Shown here one piece after another: positions 8,282 through 16,969 of a stretch of DNA of 64,000 nt; within the stretch, counting starts at the first letter, position 1; each line of letters opens with the position of its first letter. This stretch comes from JADGOV01 sp963814355. Lineage in GTDB: Bacteria > Actinomycetota > Actinomycetes > JADGOV01. The position numbers were made by a program, and so were the translations under genes. Under the pieces are notes generated by a model. The model was not told where the DNA came from. It saw nothing but the letters and a program-made list of their open reading frames with translations, and did no database searches. Where the stretch lies: assembly GCA_963814355.1 (NCBI GenBank), contig CAWFCZ010000018.1, forward strand, positions 868,001 to 932,000, given 5' to 3'.

Positions 8282-9303
8282 CGGCTACACGGCCCCTTCA
8301 TGCTGTGGTGGCTCAATTCCTGGACCTCATCCGGCAGCGCGCTCCCGTGGCCGCGGCTGCTCTCGCCGTCGCGCAGCTTCAGCACGGATATCGACCTGAC
8401 CAGGTCATCTCCGACCTGCTGGTGCCTGTGCAGGTGGAGGTTGGGCGACGTTGGCACCGCGCACTGTGGACGGCCGCGGATGAGCATCAGGCGACAGCGG
8501 TGACCGACGCCGCGCTGTACGGCGTCACATCTGACGGTATCCGGCCTCGGGAGATCCGGGGAACCGCGGCCGTCGCCTGCGCCGTCGGCGACTGGCATGT
8601 CCTGCCGTCACGAATGGCGGCGGAGTTGCTGCGCCTCGACGGCTGGGACGTCCTGTTCCTCGGCGGTTCGCTCCCGCCAGCGGATCTTTCCCAGTGGTTG
8701 ATCGACGCCCGACCGGACGTCCTGGTGGTGTCCTGCTCGATGCCGACAACTGCCCGCAGCGTCGTGGCCACCGCGATGGCGGGGGCCGAAGTCGGCGTTC
8801 CGGTCGTCGTCGGCGGACGTGGCATGGGCCCGGACGGTAGGCGCGCGGCCGCGCTCGGCGTGCGATGGGCGGCGGACCTCAAGTGCCTGGCGGCTGCCCT
8901 AGCGGCTCCAACACCTGCCACCGCCCAACGAGAACTGGCCGAACGGCTGGAGGAGCACTCGCAGCTACTCCTGCGGCGTACGGAGATCGTCGCCGGGGCT
9001 GTCAACGAACTCGGCCGGCTGTGGCCGGCGATGTCCGCGTTCTCCGACACTCAGATGTCCCGGACCAGCGAGGACTTCGGCCATATCGTCGACTTCCTCG
9101 GGGCCGCTGTGGCCACCGATGATCCGCGTCTCTTCGGCGAGTTCGTCGATTGGCTTCGGCTGCTACTGTCCTCCCGCCATCTACCGCCAGCGGTGCTGCA
9201 GATCAGCCTGCGCGCCCTGGCCGCGGCGCTTCCCCGCGAGTTGCCGCTGGCCCCGGCGATCCTGGCCACCACCCGCGACTCGTTACCTATGGAGGTGCGG
9301 TGA
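8278..9303 (+). CDS. B12-binding-domain regulatory protein
   Basis: A 341-residue protein. Residues about 1-95 form a helical cap typical of the methionine-synthase/CarH family, including Asp-Glu-His-Gln-Ala-Thr. A Rossmann-like B12-binding domain follows: Asp105-Trp-His107 is the candidate lower axial ligand, then Leu-Phe-Leu-Gly-Gly-Ser-Leu-Pro-Pro, Val-Ser-Cys-Ser-Met-Pro and Val-Val-Gly-Gly-Arg-Gly-Met. The classic Asp-x-His-x-x-Gly motif has Pro in place of Gly. The last 130 residues are helical and unrecognised. No catalytic methyltransferase or mutase domain and no DNA-binding domain is attached, so a sensory role is more likely than an enzyme. The GTG overlaps the GGDEF stop, and the 3' end overlaps the next gene. 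Confidence 0.78.
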   Translation: MTATRPLHAVVAQFLDLIRQRAPVAAAALAVAQLQHGYRPDQVISDLLVPVQVEVGRRWHRALWTAADEHQATAVTDAALYGVTSDGIRPREIRGTAAVACAVGDWHVLPSRMAAELLRLDGWDVLFLGGSLPPADLSQWLIDARPDVLVVSCSMPTTARSVVATAMAGAEVGVPVVVGGRGMGPDGRRAAALGVRWAADLKCLAAALAAPTPATAQRELAERLEEHSQLLLRRTEIVAGAVNELGRLWPAMSAFSDTQMSRTSEDFGHIVDFLGAAVATDDPRLFGEFVDWLRLLLSSRHLPPAVLQISLRALAAALPRELPLAPAILATTRDSLPMEVR

Positions 9304-9608
9304 CAGCACCGGCATTCGTCGTGACCAGTGAGGTCACTATCCCCGAAAGTGCCGCCGAGGGACTGGAGGCGGCGTTCACGGCGCGCCTCGGCGAAGTGGA
9401 CAGTTTCCCCGGCTTCCAACGCCTTGAGGTCTGGCGAGACACCGCAAGCCGAGGGACGTACCTTATGGTGTCCTGGTGGGATAGCCGGCGGGACTTCACC
9501 AGCTACATGCGTTCCGCGCAACACCGGCGATCCCACCAGCGCATCCCGACCGAGCCGGTCAAGCCTCGTGGGACCGGAGTACACCGGTTCGAACGCATCT
9601 CCTGTTGA
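9300..9608 (+). CDS. ABM-domain (antibiotic biosynthesis monooxygenase-like) small protein
   Basis: A 102-residue protein of the dimeric alpha-beta-barrel ABM type: beta strand Ala-Phe-Val-Val-Thr-Ser-Glu-Val, then Glu-Val-Asp-Ser-Phe-Pro-Gly-Phe-Gln-Arg-Leu-Glu-Val-Trp, Tyr-Leu-Met-Val-Ser-Trp-Trp and Phe-Thr-Ser-Tyr-Met-Arg-Ser. The C-terminal His-Gln-Arg pattern resembles small haem-degrading or monooxygenase ABM proteins, but the substrate cannot be told. The GTG at 9300 sits inside the stop of the B12-binding gene, making it the third coupled gene of the operon. Its stop is followed by the decayed methyltransferase on the other strand. Confidence 0.75.
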   Translation: MTAPAFVVTSEVTIPESAAEGLEAAFTARLGEVDSFPGFQRLEVWRDTASRGTYLMVSWWDSRRDFTSYMRSAQHRRSHQRIPTEPVKPRGTGVHRFERISC

Positions 9609-9729
9609 CGGCTTCCATCCTGCCGTCGTAGGTGCGAACTCGACGCCGCATAATGATCGTTTCCCCGCACCCGAAAGCTTCGCACCGGACTTGCGGCTCT
9701 CACCGCATCTCGGCTCACGCAAGCCACGG

Positions 9730-10544
9730 GGGCTCACGGCAGCCGCGTTGAAGTCCCGGGCGTCGTACCACGGCACCTGCCCGCCAGGGACGAAGTAGAG
9801 GAGGACCAGCGCCGAGCGCTCGTTCGACCTCTCGGCATCGAAACCCAGGGACTCCAGGACCGTCGAGCGTGAGGCGAAGGTGTGCAGGCGGTCGACGACC
9901 ACGGCGTTGCGAGGAGGAACATGCGGAAACGTTTGACGTACGGACCGTTGGCGAACGACCGAGGGGTGATCGCGACGAGTTGTCCGCCGGGACGAAGCGA
10001 CAGCACCCCCACGGTCACGAAGGCGGCATAGAGGGTCGGGGCGTCGACCCCCATAGCGGCGAGCGTCGGTGGCCGAGTTAGTCGCCAACTTGCCGTACGG
10101 TGGATTCATGATCACCAAGTCGTATGCGTCGTACTCGTGTGCGGTGCCCATCCCGGTGCCCGCATAGAGCAGGTCCTCGCACCGGACGTCGACCGTCACG
10201 GTTACACCCCGTTTACGCGCCCACTCGACGCACAGCGCGGCCGTCGCCTCCAGTGCCGGAAGGAGGGCCGGGTCCACCTCCACCGCCGTGACGGCTATTG
10301 TCGTTCTCGGCTTGTCCGCCACCATGCGCTGCACAAGCGCGGCCAGCAACATGCCCGACCCAGCACCCGGGTCCAAGACGCGCATGGGTCCGTCCCCGTC
10401 CGGCAGGCGCGGCATGTGTGCCATCAGGGCCGCCGCACGTTCAGGAGTGAAGAACTGGCCGAGGCGCGCCTGCTGCCTCTCGTCCAGGCTTGCGAGCGTC
10501 AAGACCCTGAGCGCCTCAGCACGTTTCAGAAGATCGTTCGCCAC
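9730..10544 (-). pseudogene. PstI/BsuBI-like N6-adenine DNA methyltransferase, frameshifted and 3'-truncated
   Basis: From the GTG at 10544 the frame holds Leu-Gly-Gln-Phe-Phe-Thr-Pro (start of the SAM region), Val-Leu-Asp-Pro-Gly-Ala-Gly-Ser-Gly (motif I) and Asn-Pro-Pro-Tyr-Gly-Lys-Leu (motif IV, the adenine-methylase catalytic block). Just after that block homology jumps frame near 10054: Leu-Tyr-Ala-Ala-Phe-Val, then Leu-Arg-Pro-Gly-Gly-Gln-Leu-Val-Ala-Ile-Thr-Pro-Arg-Ser-Phe. It returns to the first frame near 9910 with Asn-Ala-Val-Val-Val-Asp-Arg-Leu-His. Homology ends at about 9730, next to the ABM gene, so the target-recognition and C-terminal part is gone. It is inactive as read. Confidence 0.7.
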
Positions 10545-10591
10545 GAGAAAACCCTACGGTTGACCACCGACAAAACCGGCGATCCTGCTTG

Positions 10592-12181
10592 CTATTCCCA
10601 TTCGATGGTGCCCGGCGGCTTGCTGGTGACGTCCAGCACCACCCGGTTGACCCCGGGCACTTCGTTGGGAATGCGCCCGGAGATTGTGCCCAGCACGTCA
10701 TAGGGCAGCCGAGCCCAGTCCGCAGTCATCGCGTCGGCCGAGGTGACCGGTCGCAGCACGACCGGATGGCCGTAGGTGCGACCGTCGCCTTGGACGCCGA
10801 CGGAACGTACCTCGGCGAGGAGTACCACCGGGCACTGCCAGATCTCCCGGTCCAGCCCGGCCCGGGTCAACTCCTCGCGAACGATGGCGTCCGCCGCCCT
10901 GAGCATCTCCAGCCGTTGCACGGTCACTTCGCCGACGATCCGGATCCCGAGGCCCGGCCCAGGGAACGGCTGGCGCCAGACAATCTCCGGTGGCAGCCCC
11001 AACTCCTCACCGACCCGCCGCACCTCGTCCTTGAACAACAGCCGAAGCGGCTCGACGAGGGCGAAGGTGAGATCGTCGGGCAGCCCGCCGACATTGTGGT
11101 GCGACTTGATCGTGGCCGTACTTGAGCCGCCTGAGCCGCCCGACTCGACGACGTCCGGATAGAGGGTCCCCTGGACGAGAAACTCGACCGGTTCGGTCTC
11201 CTCCAGCCCCCGGGCGGCTTGCTCGAAGGCCCGGATGAACTCCCGCCCGATCGCCTTGCGCTTCTCCTCCGGGTCGCGAATCCCGGCCAGCGCCGCCATG
11301 AAGGCCGGTACTGCGTCCGCCACGTGCAGCCGGACACCGGTGGCGGCCACGAAATCCCGCTCGACCTGCTCGGCTTCGCCGGCCCGCAGCAGGCCGTGGT
11401 CGACGAAGACGCACTCCAACTGGTCGCCGATCGCCCGCTGGACCAGCGCGGCTGCCACCGCCGAGTCCACTCCGCCGGACAGCCCGCAGATCACCCGCTT
11501 GCCGCCGACCTGCGCCCGGATCGCCTCGATGGAGTCGGTGACGATGTTGAGCATCGTCCAGGTCGGGCGACAGCCGGCAGCGTCGAGCAAGAAGTGCCGC
11601 AGCATGTCCGACCCGCGGTCGGTGTGCAGCACCTCCGGGTGGAACTGGACGCCGTACAGCCCGCGCGCGGGATGCTCGAACGCCGCTACCGGGGTCGCCT
11701 CGGTGGCCGCAGTGACCCGGAACCCGTCCGGGGCCGAGCGCACCGAGTCACGGTGGGACATCCAGACCGACGCGGCCGGCGGCAGGCCGGCGAACAGCGT
11801 GCCCGGATCGCGGACCGACAACGCGGTGGCGCCGTACTCCGCGGTGCCGGTCCGGGCCACCTCGGCGCCGAGGGCCTGGGCCATGGCCTGGAAGCCGTAG
11901 CAGATCCCGAGCGTCGGTACCCCGGTGGCGAACAGCGCGGCCGGTACGGCCGGGGCGTCGGGGGCGTACACCGACGACGGTCCCCCGGAGAGCACGATCG
12001 CCTTCGGGTGCTTGGCCAGCATCTCCGGCAGGGCCATCGACCAGGGCACGATTTCGGAGTAGACGTGGCACTCCCGGATCCGGCGGGCGATGAGCTGGGC
12101 GTACTGGGCGCCGAAGTCCACCACCAGGACGCGGTCATGCCCAGCCGCGTCGGCGGCCGGCGTCTCGGTGGCGTGCGTCAT
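10592..12181 (-). CDS. guaA: GMP synthase (glutamine-hydrolysing)
   Basis: A 529-residue enzyme converting XMP, glutamine and ATP to GMP, the last step of guanine nucleotide synthesis in the cytoplasm. An N-terminal class I amidotransferase has Cys94 in Gly-Ile-Cys-Tyr-Gly and Gln-Phe-His-Pro-Glu. The ATP-pyrophosphatase loop is Ser-Gly-Gly-Val-Asp-Ser. The C-terminal dimerisation domain ends with the family hallmark Gly-Thr-Ile-Glu-Trp-Glu. Length is normal. I chose the ATG at 12181; the frame is open upstream but carries no homology. The 136-base gap to the next minus-strand gene probably holds its promoter. Confidence 0.96.
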   Translation of the reverse strand: MTHATETPAADAAGHDRVLVVDFGAQYAQLIARRIRECHVYSEIVPWSMALPEMLAKHPKAIVLSGGPSSVYAPDAPAVPAALFATGVPTLGICYGFQAMAQALGAEVARTGTAEYGATALSVRDPGTLFAGLPPAASVWMSHRDSVRSAPDGFRVTAATEATPVAAFEHPARGLYGVQFHPEVLHTDRGSDMLRHFLLDAAGCRPTWTMLNIVTDSIEAIRAQVGGKRVICGLSGGVDSAVAAALVQRAIGDQLECVFVDHGLLRAGEAEQVERDFVAATGVRLHVADAVPAFMAALAGIRDPEEKRKAIGREFIRAFEQAARGLEETEPVEFLVQGTLYPDVVESGGSGGSSTATIKSHHNVGGLPDDLTFALVEPLRLLFKDEVRRVGEELGLPPEIVWRQPFPGPGLGIRIVGEVTVQRLEMLRAADAIVREELTRAGLDREIWQCPVVLLAEVRSVGVQGDGRTYGHPVVLRPVTSADAMTADWARLPYDVLGTISGRIPNEVPGVNRVVLDVTSKPPGTIEWE

Positions 12182-12317
12182 CTGCTGAGGGTATCGGCGG
12201 TGGGGCGCACCGGGTCCGCGGCACGCCAGCACCGCGGAGAGCCGCCGCCACCTGCTCCAAAGCCTCACGACCGGCGCCGGCGCCGACCGCGCCGGCACAA
12301 TCAGGTTCCGGTCGAAG

Positions 12318-13061
12318 TCAATCCCGGCCGCCTCCACCGGGCCGCACCAGGTTGAGCAGCCGTCGGGGAAGCGCGAAGACGGCGTACCGCTTCGCCGGAG
12401 CGACCGCTACTATCGGCCAGCCGGATCGTTGGGCTTTCTCGCGCAGCTCCCGGTCGGGGTTGACCGCGACCGGGTGACCGACTGCTTCCAGGAATGGTAG
12501 GTCGCTGATCGAGTCGCTGTAGGCGTAGCAGTCGGCCAGGTTGTAGCCGCGGTCCGCGGCGAGGAGCCGGATCTCCTCGGCTTTGCCCTCCTGGTAGCAG
12601 AACGGCCCGGCCAGCACGCCGGTGTAGCGGCCCCCCTCGTCGATTTGCGACCGGGTACCGACCGCGCCCTCGAGCCCGAGCTGGTCGGCCAGCGGCCGGA
12701 CGATCTCCACCGGTGAGGCCGACACCACGAAGCGGTCGTGGCCCGCCGAGCCGTGCTCGGCCAGCAACGCCCGAGCCTCTGGCAGCACTGACGCGACAAG
12801 TTTGGGGACGAAGCCCTCGCTCAACGCGGTGAAGTCGGCCGCCGGATGCCCGGCCACCACCCGCAGGATCCGCTCGCGCAGGGCCGCGGAACCCGCATCG
12901 GTCGCACCACGCAGCACGAATGACACCGCCGCCACCGCGTCCCACAGGAGGTCGCGCGGCGGGATGTAGCCAGCGCGGAACGCGGCCACCGCCAGCGGGA
13001 AGGTGGCCGAGCCCCGGATCAGCGTCCGGTCAAGGTCGAAGAAGGCCGCCGTGACAGTCAT
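12318..13061 (-). CDS. HAD-IB family phosphatase (SerB-like)
   Basis: A 247-residue cytoplasmic HAD hydrolase. The nucleophile motif Phe-Phe-Asp9-Leu-Asp11-Arg-Thr-Leu is at the N terminus. Val-Val-Ser-Ala-Ser-Pro is motif II, and Tyr-Ser-Asp-Ser-Ile-Ser-Asp-Leu-Pro is the metal-binding motif IV. This is the SerB1-like subclass common in actinobacteria, active on phosphoserine-like or lipid phosphate substrates; the actual substrate is not evident. AAGGGG lies just upstream of the ATG at 13061. A longer in-frame start is possible but lacks homology. Confidence 0.85.
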   Translation of the reverse strand: MTVTAAFFDLDRTLIRGSATFPLAVAAFRAGYIPPRDLLWDAVAAVSFVLRGATDAGSAALRERILRVVAGHPAADFTALSEGFVPKLVASVLPEARALLAEHGSAGHDRFVVSASPVEIVRPLADQLGLEGAVGTRSQIDEGGRYTGVLAGPFCYQEGKAEEIRLLAADRGYNLADCYAYSDSISDLPFLEAVGHPVAVNPDRELREKAQRSGWPIVAVAPAKRYAVFALPRRLLNLVRPGGGGRD

Positions 13062-13226
13062 GCCGCCCCTTTCGTTGGTGCTGACTGTCCCGCAGCAACT
13101 CGGCCGCGGCAAGCACCCGGCTGCACCGCCTTACCCAACACCGCCAGTCGCAGCACGGGCGGCCTCGGCGGCCGGCACCGCTGCCCGTACCGGGGGCGGC
13201 GCCCCGGTTGCGCGGTCGCATCTCGA

Positions 13227-14286
13227 TCAGGTCGCCGCCAGTTCCAGGCGCGTGCCGACGGTGTTGGCGATGAACGCCTCGGGCAGCCGGTTGGCCAGCT
13301 CATGCATGGCGCGCGCACCCGGTGCAGTGCGCGGGTAGCACCAGGTCGGGAGCGAGCGCGCCGAGCGCCTCGACGGTGGGTGCGATGAGCGGCTCGAACA
13401 GCGCACCGGTGAGGTGGAAGCCACCGACGAGGGCGTGCACGTGCTCGACCCCGGTCAGGGCGCGGGCGTAGCGGACGATGTTGACCACGCCGGCGTGCCC
13501 GCAGCCGGTGATCACCAGCAGGCCGCGGCCCTCGACGTGCACGATCAGCGCCTGGTCGTCGAGGATCAGCGGGTCGGGCTCCCACCTCCCATCGCGCAGC
13601 GCCTGGTGGTTGGCGAAGCCGCGCTCGAAGTCGGTCGTGCGGGCCACCTCGCCGGTGATCAGCACGCTGCCGTCGAACAGGAACGACGGCTCCGGTCGTT
13701 CGACGATCTGGAATCCGAGCCCCTCGAGCCCGGCGCGGCTGGTGGCGGGCAGTTCCCACGGATCGCGGCCGGGCAGCGCGAGTCGCCGCCGCGACCAGAA
13801 TTGCGGGTGCAGCACGACCGGCAGCTTGGCCGGTCCGCCGAGCGCCCGGGCGAGCCCGTCCAGTCCGGTGGTGTGGTCGAAATGGCCGTGTGAGCACACC
13901 ACAGCCGACACCGAGTCCGGGGCGAGGTCCAACCGGCGCATGTTGGCCACCATGCCGTCCGGGCTGACCCCGGTGTCGAACAGCAGCCGGTGAACCCGAC
14001 CGTCGGTCAGCTCAACTTCGACAAGCGCAGAGAACCCATGCTCGCCGACCGGCCCGCTGACCACCGGGTCGTCCTGGTGCGCGGCGGCGGGCAGCCGGGG
14101 CCAGCCGACCAGCGGGTACCGTTTGGCCGGGCCGGCATCGGCAGCCAGTACGTCCAGCACGTTGTCCACCAGCGTCGTGACGTGCACCCGGCGTACCGGA
14201 ACCAGCGGCACCCGCTCGCCGCGGAACGCGCCGATCTCCGCAGGAACCGTCGCAACATTTGCGGGAGTGCGGCCGCCATCACACAT
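13227..14286 (-). pseudogene. Metallo-beta-lactamase-fold hydrolase with a C-terminal frameshift
   Basis: The protein carries Ser-His-Gly-His-Phe-Asp-His-Thr (zinc site), Phe-Asp-Thr-Gly, Gly-Cys-Gly-His-Ala-Gly and Pro-Ala-His-Cys-Thr-Gly. This resembles the branch related to dihydropteridine-type phosphate synthases and MBL hydrolases that make a second metal site. As written it stops at 13300. The expected tail (Met-His-Glu-Leu-Ala-Asn-Arg-Leu-Pro-Glu-Ala-Phe, then Gly-Thr-Arg-Leu-Glu-Leu) follows in the next frame to a stop at 13227. One indel in the GCGCGC run at about 13309-13314 explains it. The catalytic histidines are upstream of the break, so the truncated product may still fold. 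The start at 14286 is uncertain. Confidence 0.7.
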
Positions 14287-14435
14287 AAGCGGCCAGGATA
14301 GCGGCCCTCGGCTCCCGGTGGCGTTGTATCCGGCGTCGCCGTACCGGTCGCGCCCTGAGGGAACCCGAACAAGGCGACGGCGGCGGGTGAAGAAGTCCCG
14401 GTTGGGTAACCAGGCGCGGGGCTGGGCGGGGTCGA

Positions 14436-15659
14436 TCAGCGCCGTCGCTGGGAGCCGCGGTAGCCCGCCCATGGGTCGTAGTCGACCTCGAGTTCGGCCT
14501 GCTCGGGACGTTGCTCCTCCGGGACGTGCTGGAGGTTGATCCGCACGCGATACCACACTGAGCTGCTGCCGCGCATGCCGTCGACGAGCACGTCGGAGTC
14601 CTCCAGCAGCGGCACCAGATCGGGGTGTTTCGCCTGCCAGGACTCGAGGCCGGCGAGCGCCTCCGGTTTCGTACGGGCTCGAGCCACCTCGACGAGCGGC
14701 ATGCGGGGCGTTCGCCGCCCGGTCCCCTTCGGGGGCTTCTCCACCGGGCCGAGCCGCTCGGCCAGCGCCAGCAGTGCCTCCAGCGACCCCGGTTCGGCGT
14801 CGAACCCGGCCCACGGGTCGCCGATCTCGGCGAACCGGGCGGGCGCGGTGGCGAGCGTGTGGTCCGGCGGGCGGACCTGGCGCACCTCGTCCCAGCGCAG
14901 CGGCGTGGACACCCGCGCGTCCGGCGTGGCCCGCACCGAGTACGCCGAGGCCACCGTGCGGTCCTTGGCGTTCTGGTTGAAGTCGACGAACACCCCCTGA
15001 CGTTCCTCCTTCCACCACCGGCTCGTCGCCAGCCCGGGCGCGCGGTGCTCCACCTCACGGGCCACGGCCTCCGCCGCCGACCGCACCTCGGGAAAGGTCC
15101 AGACCGGGTCGAGGCGGGCGTAGATGTGGAAGCCCCGGGAGCCGGACGTCTTCGGCCACGCCGACAGTCCCACGTCGGTAAGGACCTCCCGGACGACGAG
15201 CGCGACGTCGATGATCTGCCGCCACTCCACGCCCGGCACCGGATCCAGGTCGATACGCAGCTCGACGGGGTGCTCGAGGTCCTCAGCCAACACCGGGTGC
15301 GGGTTGAGGTCCACGCAGCCGAGGTTGACCACATAGGCCAGCCCAGCCGCGTCGCGCACCACGATCTCGGCCGCCGAGGTCCCCGACGCGTAATGCAGCT
15401 CAGCGACCCCCAACCACTCCGGCCGCGTCGCCGGGGCCCGCTTCTGGAACACCGCCTCCTCGCCGATGCCCTTGACGAACCGCTTGAGGATCATCGGCCG
15501 GCCGGCCACCCCGCGCAGCGCCCCCTCGGCGACCGACAAGTAGTAGCGGACCAGGTCCAGCTTGGTGTACCCGGCGGCGGGAAACACCACCTTGTCCGGG
15601 TTGGTGATCACCACCTGGCGGCCGCACAGCTCGAGCACCCGCTCCCTCGATGTCGCCAC
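14436..15659 (-). CDS. LigD-type NHEJ DNA polymerase/primase domain protein, stand-alone
   Basis: A 407-residue archaeo-eukaryotic primase-like polymerase. The first part reads Ile-Thr-Asn-Pro-Asp-Lys-Val-Val-Phe-Pro. The metal-binding Glu-Leu-Arg-Ile-Asp-Leu-Asp-Pro is followed by Lys-Thr-Ser-Gly-Ser-Arg-Gly-Phe-His-Ile-Tyr and Arg-Thr-Val-Ala-Ser-Ala-Tyr-Ser-Val-Arg. These match the LigD polymerase domain of bacterial non-homologous end joining. No ligase or 3'-phosphoesterase domain and no ku gene is in the window. The C terminus carries about 100 extra residues. The GTG at 15659 precedes the conserved start; another in-frame GTG lies at 15704. Confidence 0.88.
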   Translation of the reverse strand: MATSRERVLELCGRQVVITNPDKVVFPAAGYTKLDLVRYYLSVAEGALRGVAGRPMILKRFVKGIGEEAVFQKRAPATRPEWLGVAELHYASGTSAAEIVVRDAAGLAYVVNLGCVDLNPHPVLAEDLEHPVELRIDLDPVPGVEWRQIIDVALVVREVLTDVGLSAWPKTSGSRGFHIYARLDPVWTFPEVRSAAEAVAREVEHRAPGLATSRWWKEERQGVFVDFNQNAKDRTVASAYSVRATPDARVSTPLRWDEVRQVRPPDHTLATAPARFAEIGDPWAGFDAEPGSLEALLALAERLGPVEKPPKGTGRRTPRMPLVEVARARTKPEALAGLESWQAKHPDLVPLLEDSDVLVDGMRGSSSVWYRVRINLQHVPEEQRPEQAELEVDYDPWAGYRGSQRRR

Positions 15660-15943
15660 ACTGACAGACTCAACCGTGATCGACCACGGCGTCCAGCCCG
15701 CCACTCACCCCAACCGGAGCCACGCGACACCCGCGGCGGTTCCGCAAGGTCTGGCCACCCATCGAAAGCATCATGCTGGGTCATGTCCGGGCGTCGGCGA
15801 GCACCTCGCGAAGGCGACGGGCCCAGCGTCGCGTTGGAGGCCATGTTGCTGCCTCGTTCCGGAGCAGCCCCGGTCTTGACCCTGGCACCCGGCTTGACCC
15901 CCCGACACCGGCACCGGCTACGGACCCGGAACCTGGGGCAGCG

Positions 15944-16375
15944 TCAGGTCTCGAGGGAGGCCCGCAGCCGTTCGAGGTCGGCGGTGATGCTGCGCCGCAC
16001 CTGACGGGTCATCAGCGGGGTGGCCCAGCCGAAGAACCGGCCAGGGCTACCGGCGGCTCGGATGGCGACCGACGTGCCCCCCGGGGCGTCCTCGAGCTCG
16101 TAGGTGACGTGCATGGGAAACGGCCGGTCGACTCGCAGCTCGACGAGCCGGTCTGGCTCGTCCCGGGTGACGACGTAGCGGTAGTCGAAGGTGCGGCCGA
16201 GGAACCTCGCGGTGCGCACCACTGTCGAACCCTCACGGAGGCGACCGGGCTGGTCCGGGCGGCTGGAGGTGATGCCGCCGGTCCACCGCAGGTCGTTGGC
16301 CGGGTCGAACATGAAAGCCGCCACCTCGGGCCGAGGCCGGCGGACAAGCACGGCCGGCCGAACGTCGACAGCCAC
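15944..16375 (-). CDS. SRPBCC (polyketide cyclase-like) protein
   Basis: A 143-residue START-like helix-grip protein: an N-terminal strand with Val-Leu-Val-Arg-Arg-Pro, then Phe-Met-Phe-Asp-Pro-Ala-Asn-Asp-Leu-Arg-Trp-Thr-Gly, and a long C-terminal helix with Arg-Arg-Ser-Ile-Thr-Ala-Asp-Leu-Glu. Members bind hydrophobic ligands; the ligand here is unknown. It lies 33 bases downstream of another minus-strand SRPBCC gene and probably shares its mRNA. The upstream divergent ArsR gene is the likely regulator of the pair. Confidence 0.8.
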   Translation of the reverse strand: MAVDVRPAVLVRRPRPEVAAFMFDPANDLRWTGGITSSRPDQPGRLREGSTVVRTARFLGRTFDYRYVVTRDEPDRLVELRVDRPFPMHVTYELEDAPGGTSVAIRAAGSPGRFFGWATPLMTRQVRRSITADLERLRASLET

Positions 16376-16408
16376 GCGCGCTCCTTCCCGTTGGTGTCGA
16401 GTAGCCCG

Positions 16409-16843
16409 CTAGCTGGTCTCGGTGAACAACGGCTGCGGCGTCCCGGTGTCGGCGAACGTGGCGAGCCGGTCCATGACCATCGCCCAGGTCTGCGCGGTAT
16501 GGCCGAGGTCGGTTTCCGGATAGTCCTCGGCGAACCCGTAGTGGCGGAACAGGATGCCGGTGCCGGACTCGGCTCGGCTGGCCGGGCCGAGCTCCCACTC
16601 CCACGTCGAGCCCTCCCAGAACGGGAACCCGGAGCTAACCTGCATGCGGATGAGCTTGCCGGGCTCGGTGCTCACGGTGACCTCCAGGTCGACAGGGGCC
16701 TGGGCGAACCCGAACCGGGCGCGGTCGGCGGACACGTCGCAGTCCGCGGTCCAGAAACCGCGCTGTCCCTCAGTGGTGGACAGGACCTCGAAGACGTGGT
16801 CGACGTCGGCGGCCACGTCGACGGCCAAGGTGGTGCGGGACAT
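16409..16843 (-). CDS. SRPBCC/AHSA1-like protein
   Basis: A 144-residue START-like protein (Val-Asp-Val-Ala-Ala-Asp-Val-Asp-His-Val-Phe-Glu-Val-Leu at the N terminus; Phe-Trp-Glu-Gly-Ser-Thr-Trp-Glu-Trp-Glu-Leu in the middle; Gln-Thr-Trp-Ala-Met-Val-Met in the final helix). The ATG at 16843 has a strong AGGAGG six bases upstream, which decides the start against a longer open frame. The gene diverges from arsR across a 126-base region with a palindrome. AHSA1-type SRPBCC genes are often paired with ArsR regulators. Confidence 0.85.
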   Translation of the reverse strand: MSRTTLAVDVAADVDHVFEVLSTTEGQRGFWTADCDVSADRARFGFAQAPVDLEVTVSTEPGKLIRMQVSSGFPFWEGSTWEWELGPASRAESGTGILFRHYGFAEDYPETDLGHTAQTWAMVMDRLATFADTGTPQPLFTETS

Positions 16844-16873
16844 TGTTCCTCCTGGTGGTGAGCAGCGACCTAC

Positions 16874-16889
16874 TTTAGGCTTACCTAAA
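16874..16889. promoter_or_regulatory. Candidate ArsR operator (TTTAGG-CTTA-CCTAAA)
   Basis: A perfect inverted repeat with 6-base arms and a 4-base centre lies between two divergent genes, 31 bases upstream of the SRPBCC start and 81 bases upstream of arsR. It is AT-rich in otherwise very GC-rich DNA. It also partly resembles an IdeR/DtxR iron box (TTAGG..CCTAA), so iron control is an alternative. The adjacent ArsR gene makes local autoregulation the simpler reading. Confidence 0.5.
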
Positions 16890-16969
16890 ATAGAGCCTAG
16901 GTCAAGTCGCGCCGGCCGATGCGTCCACACTTGTCCCGGGAGCGCAACCGGAAGTGAGGGCGGGTCGTC

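Noticed and set aside
16874..16889. Definite IdeR/DtxR iron box
   Set aside because: Only part of the iron-box consensus fits, and the neighbouring ArsR gene offers a simpler explanation; kept as an alternative.
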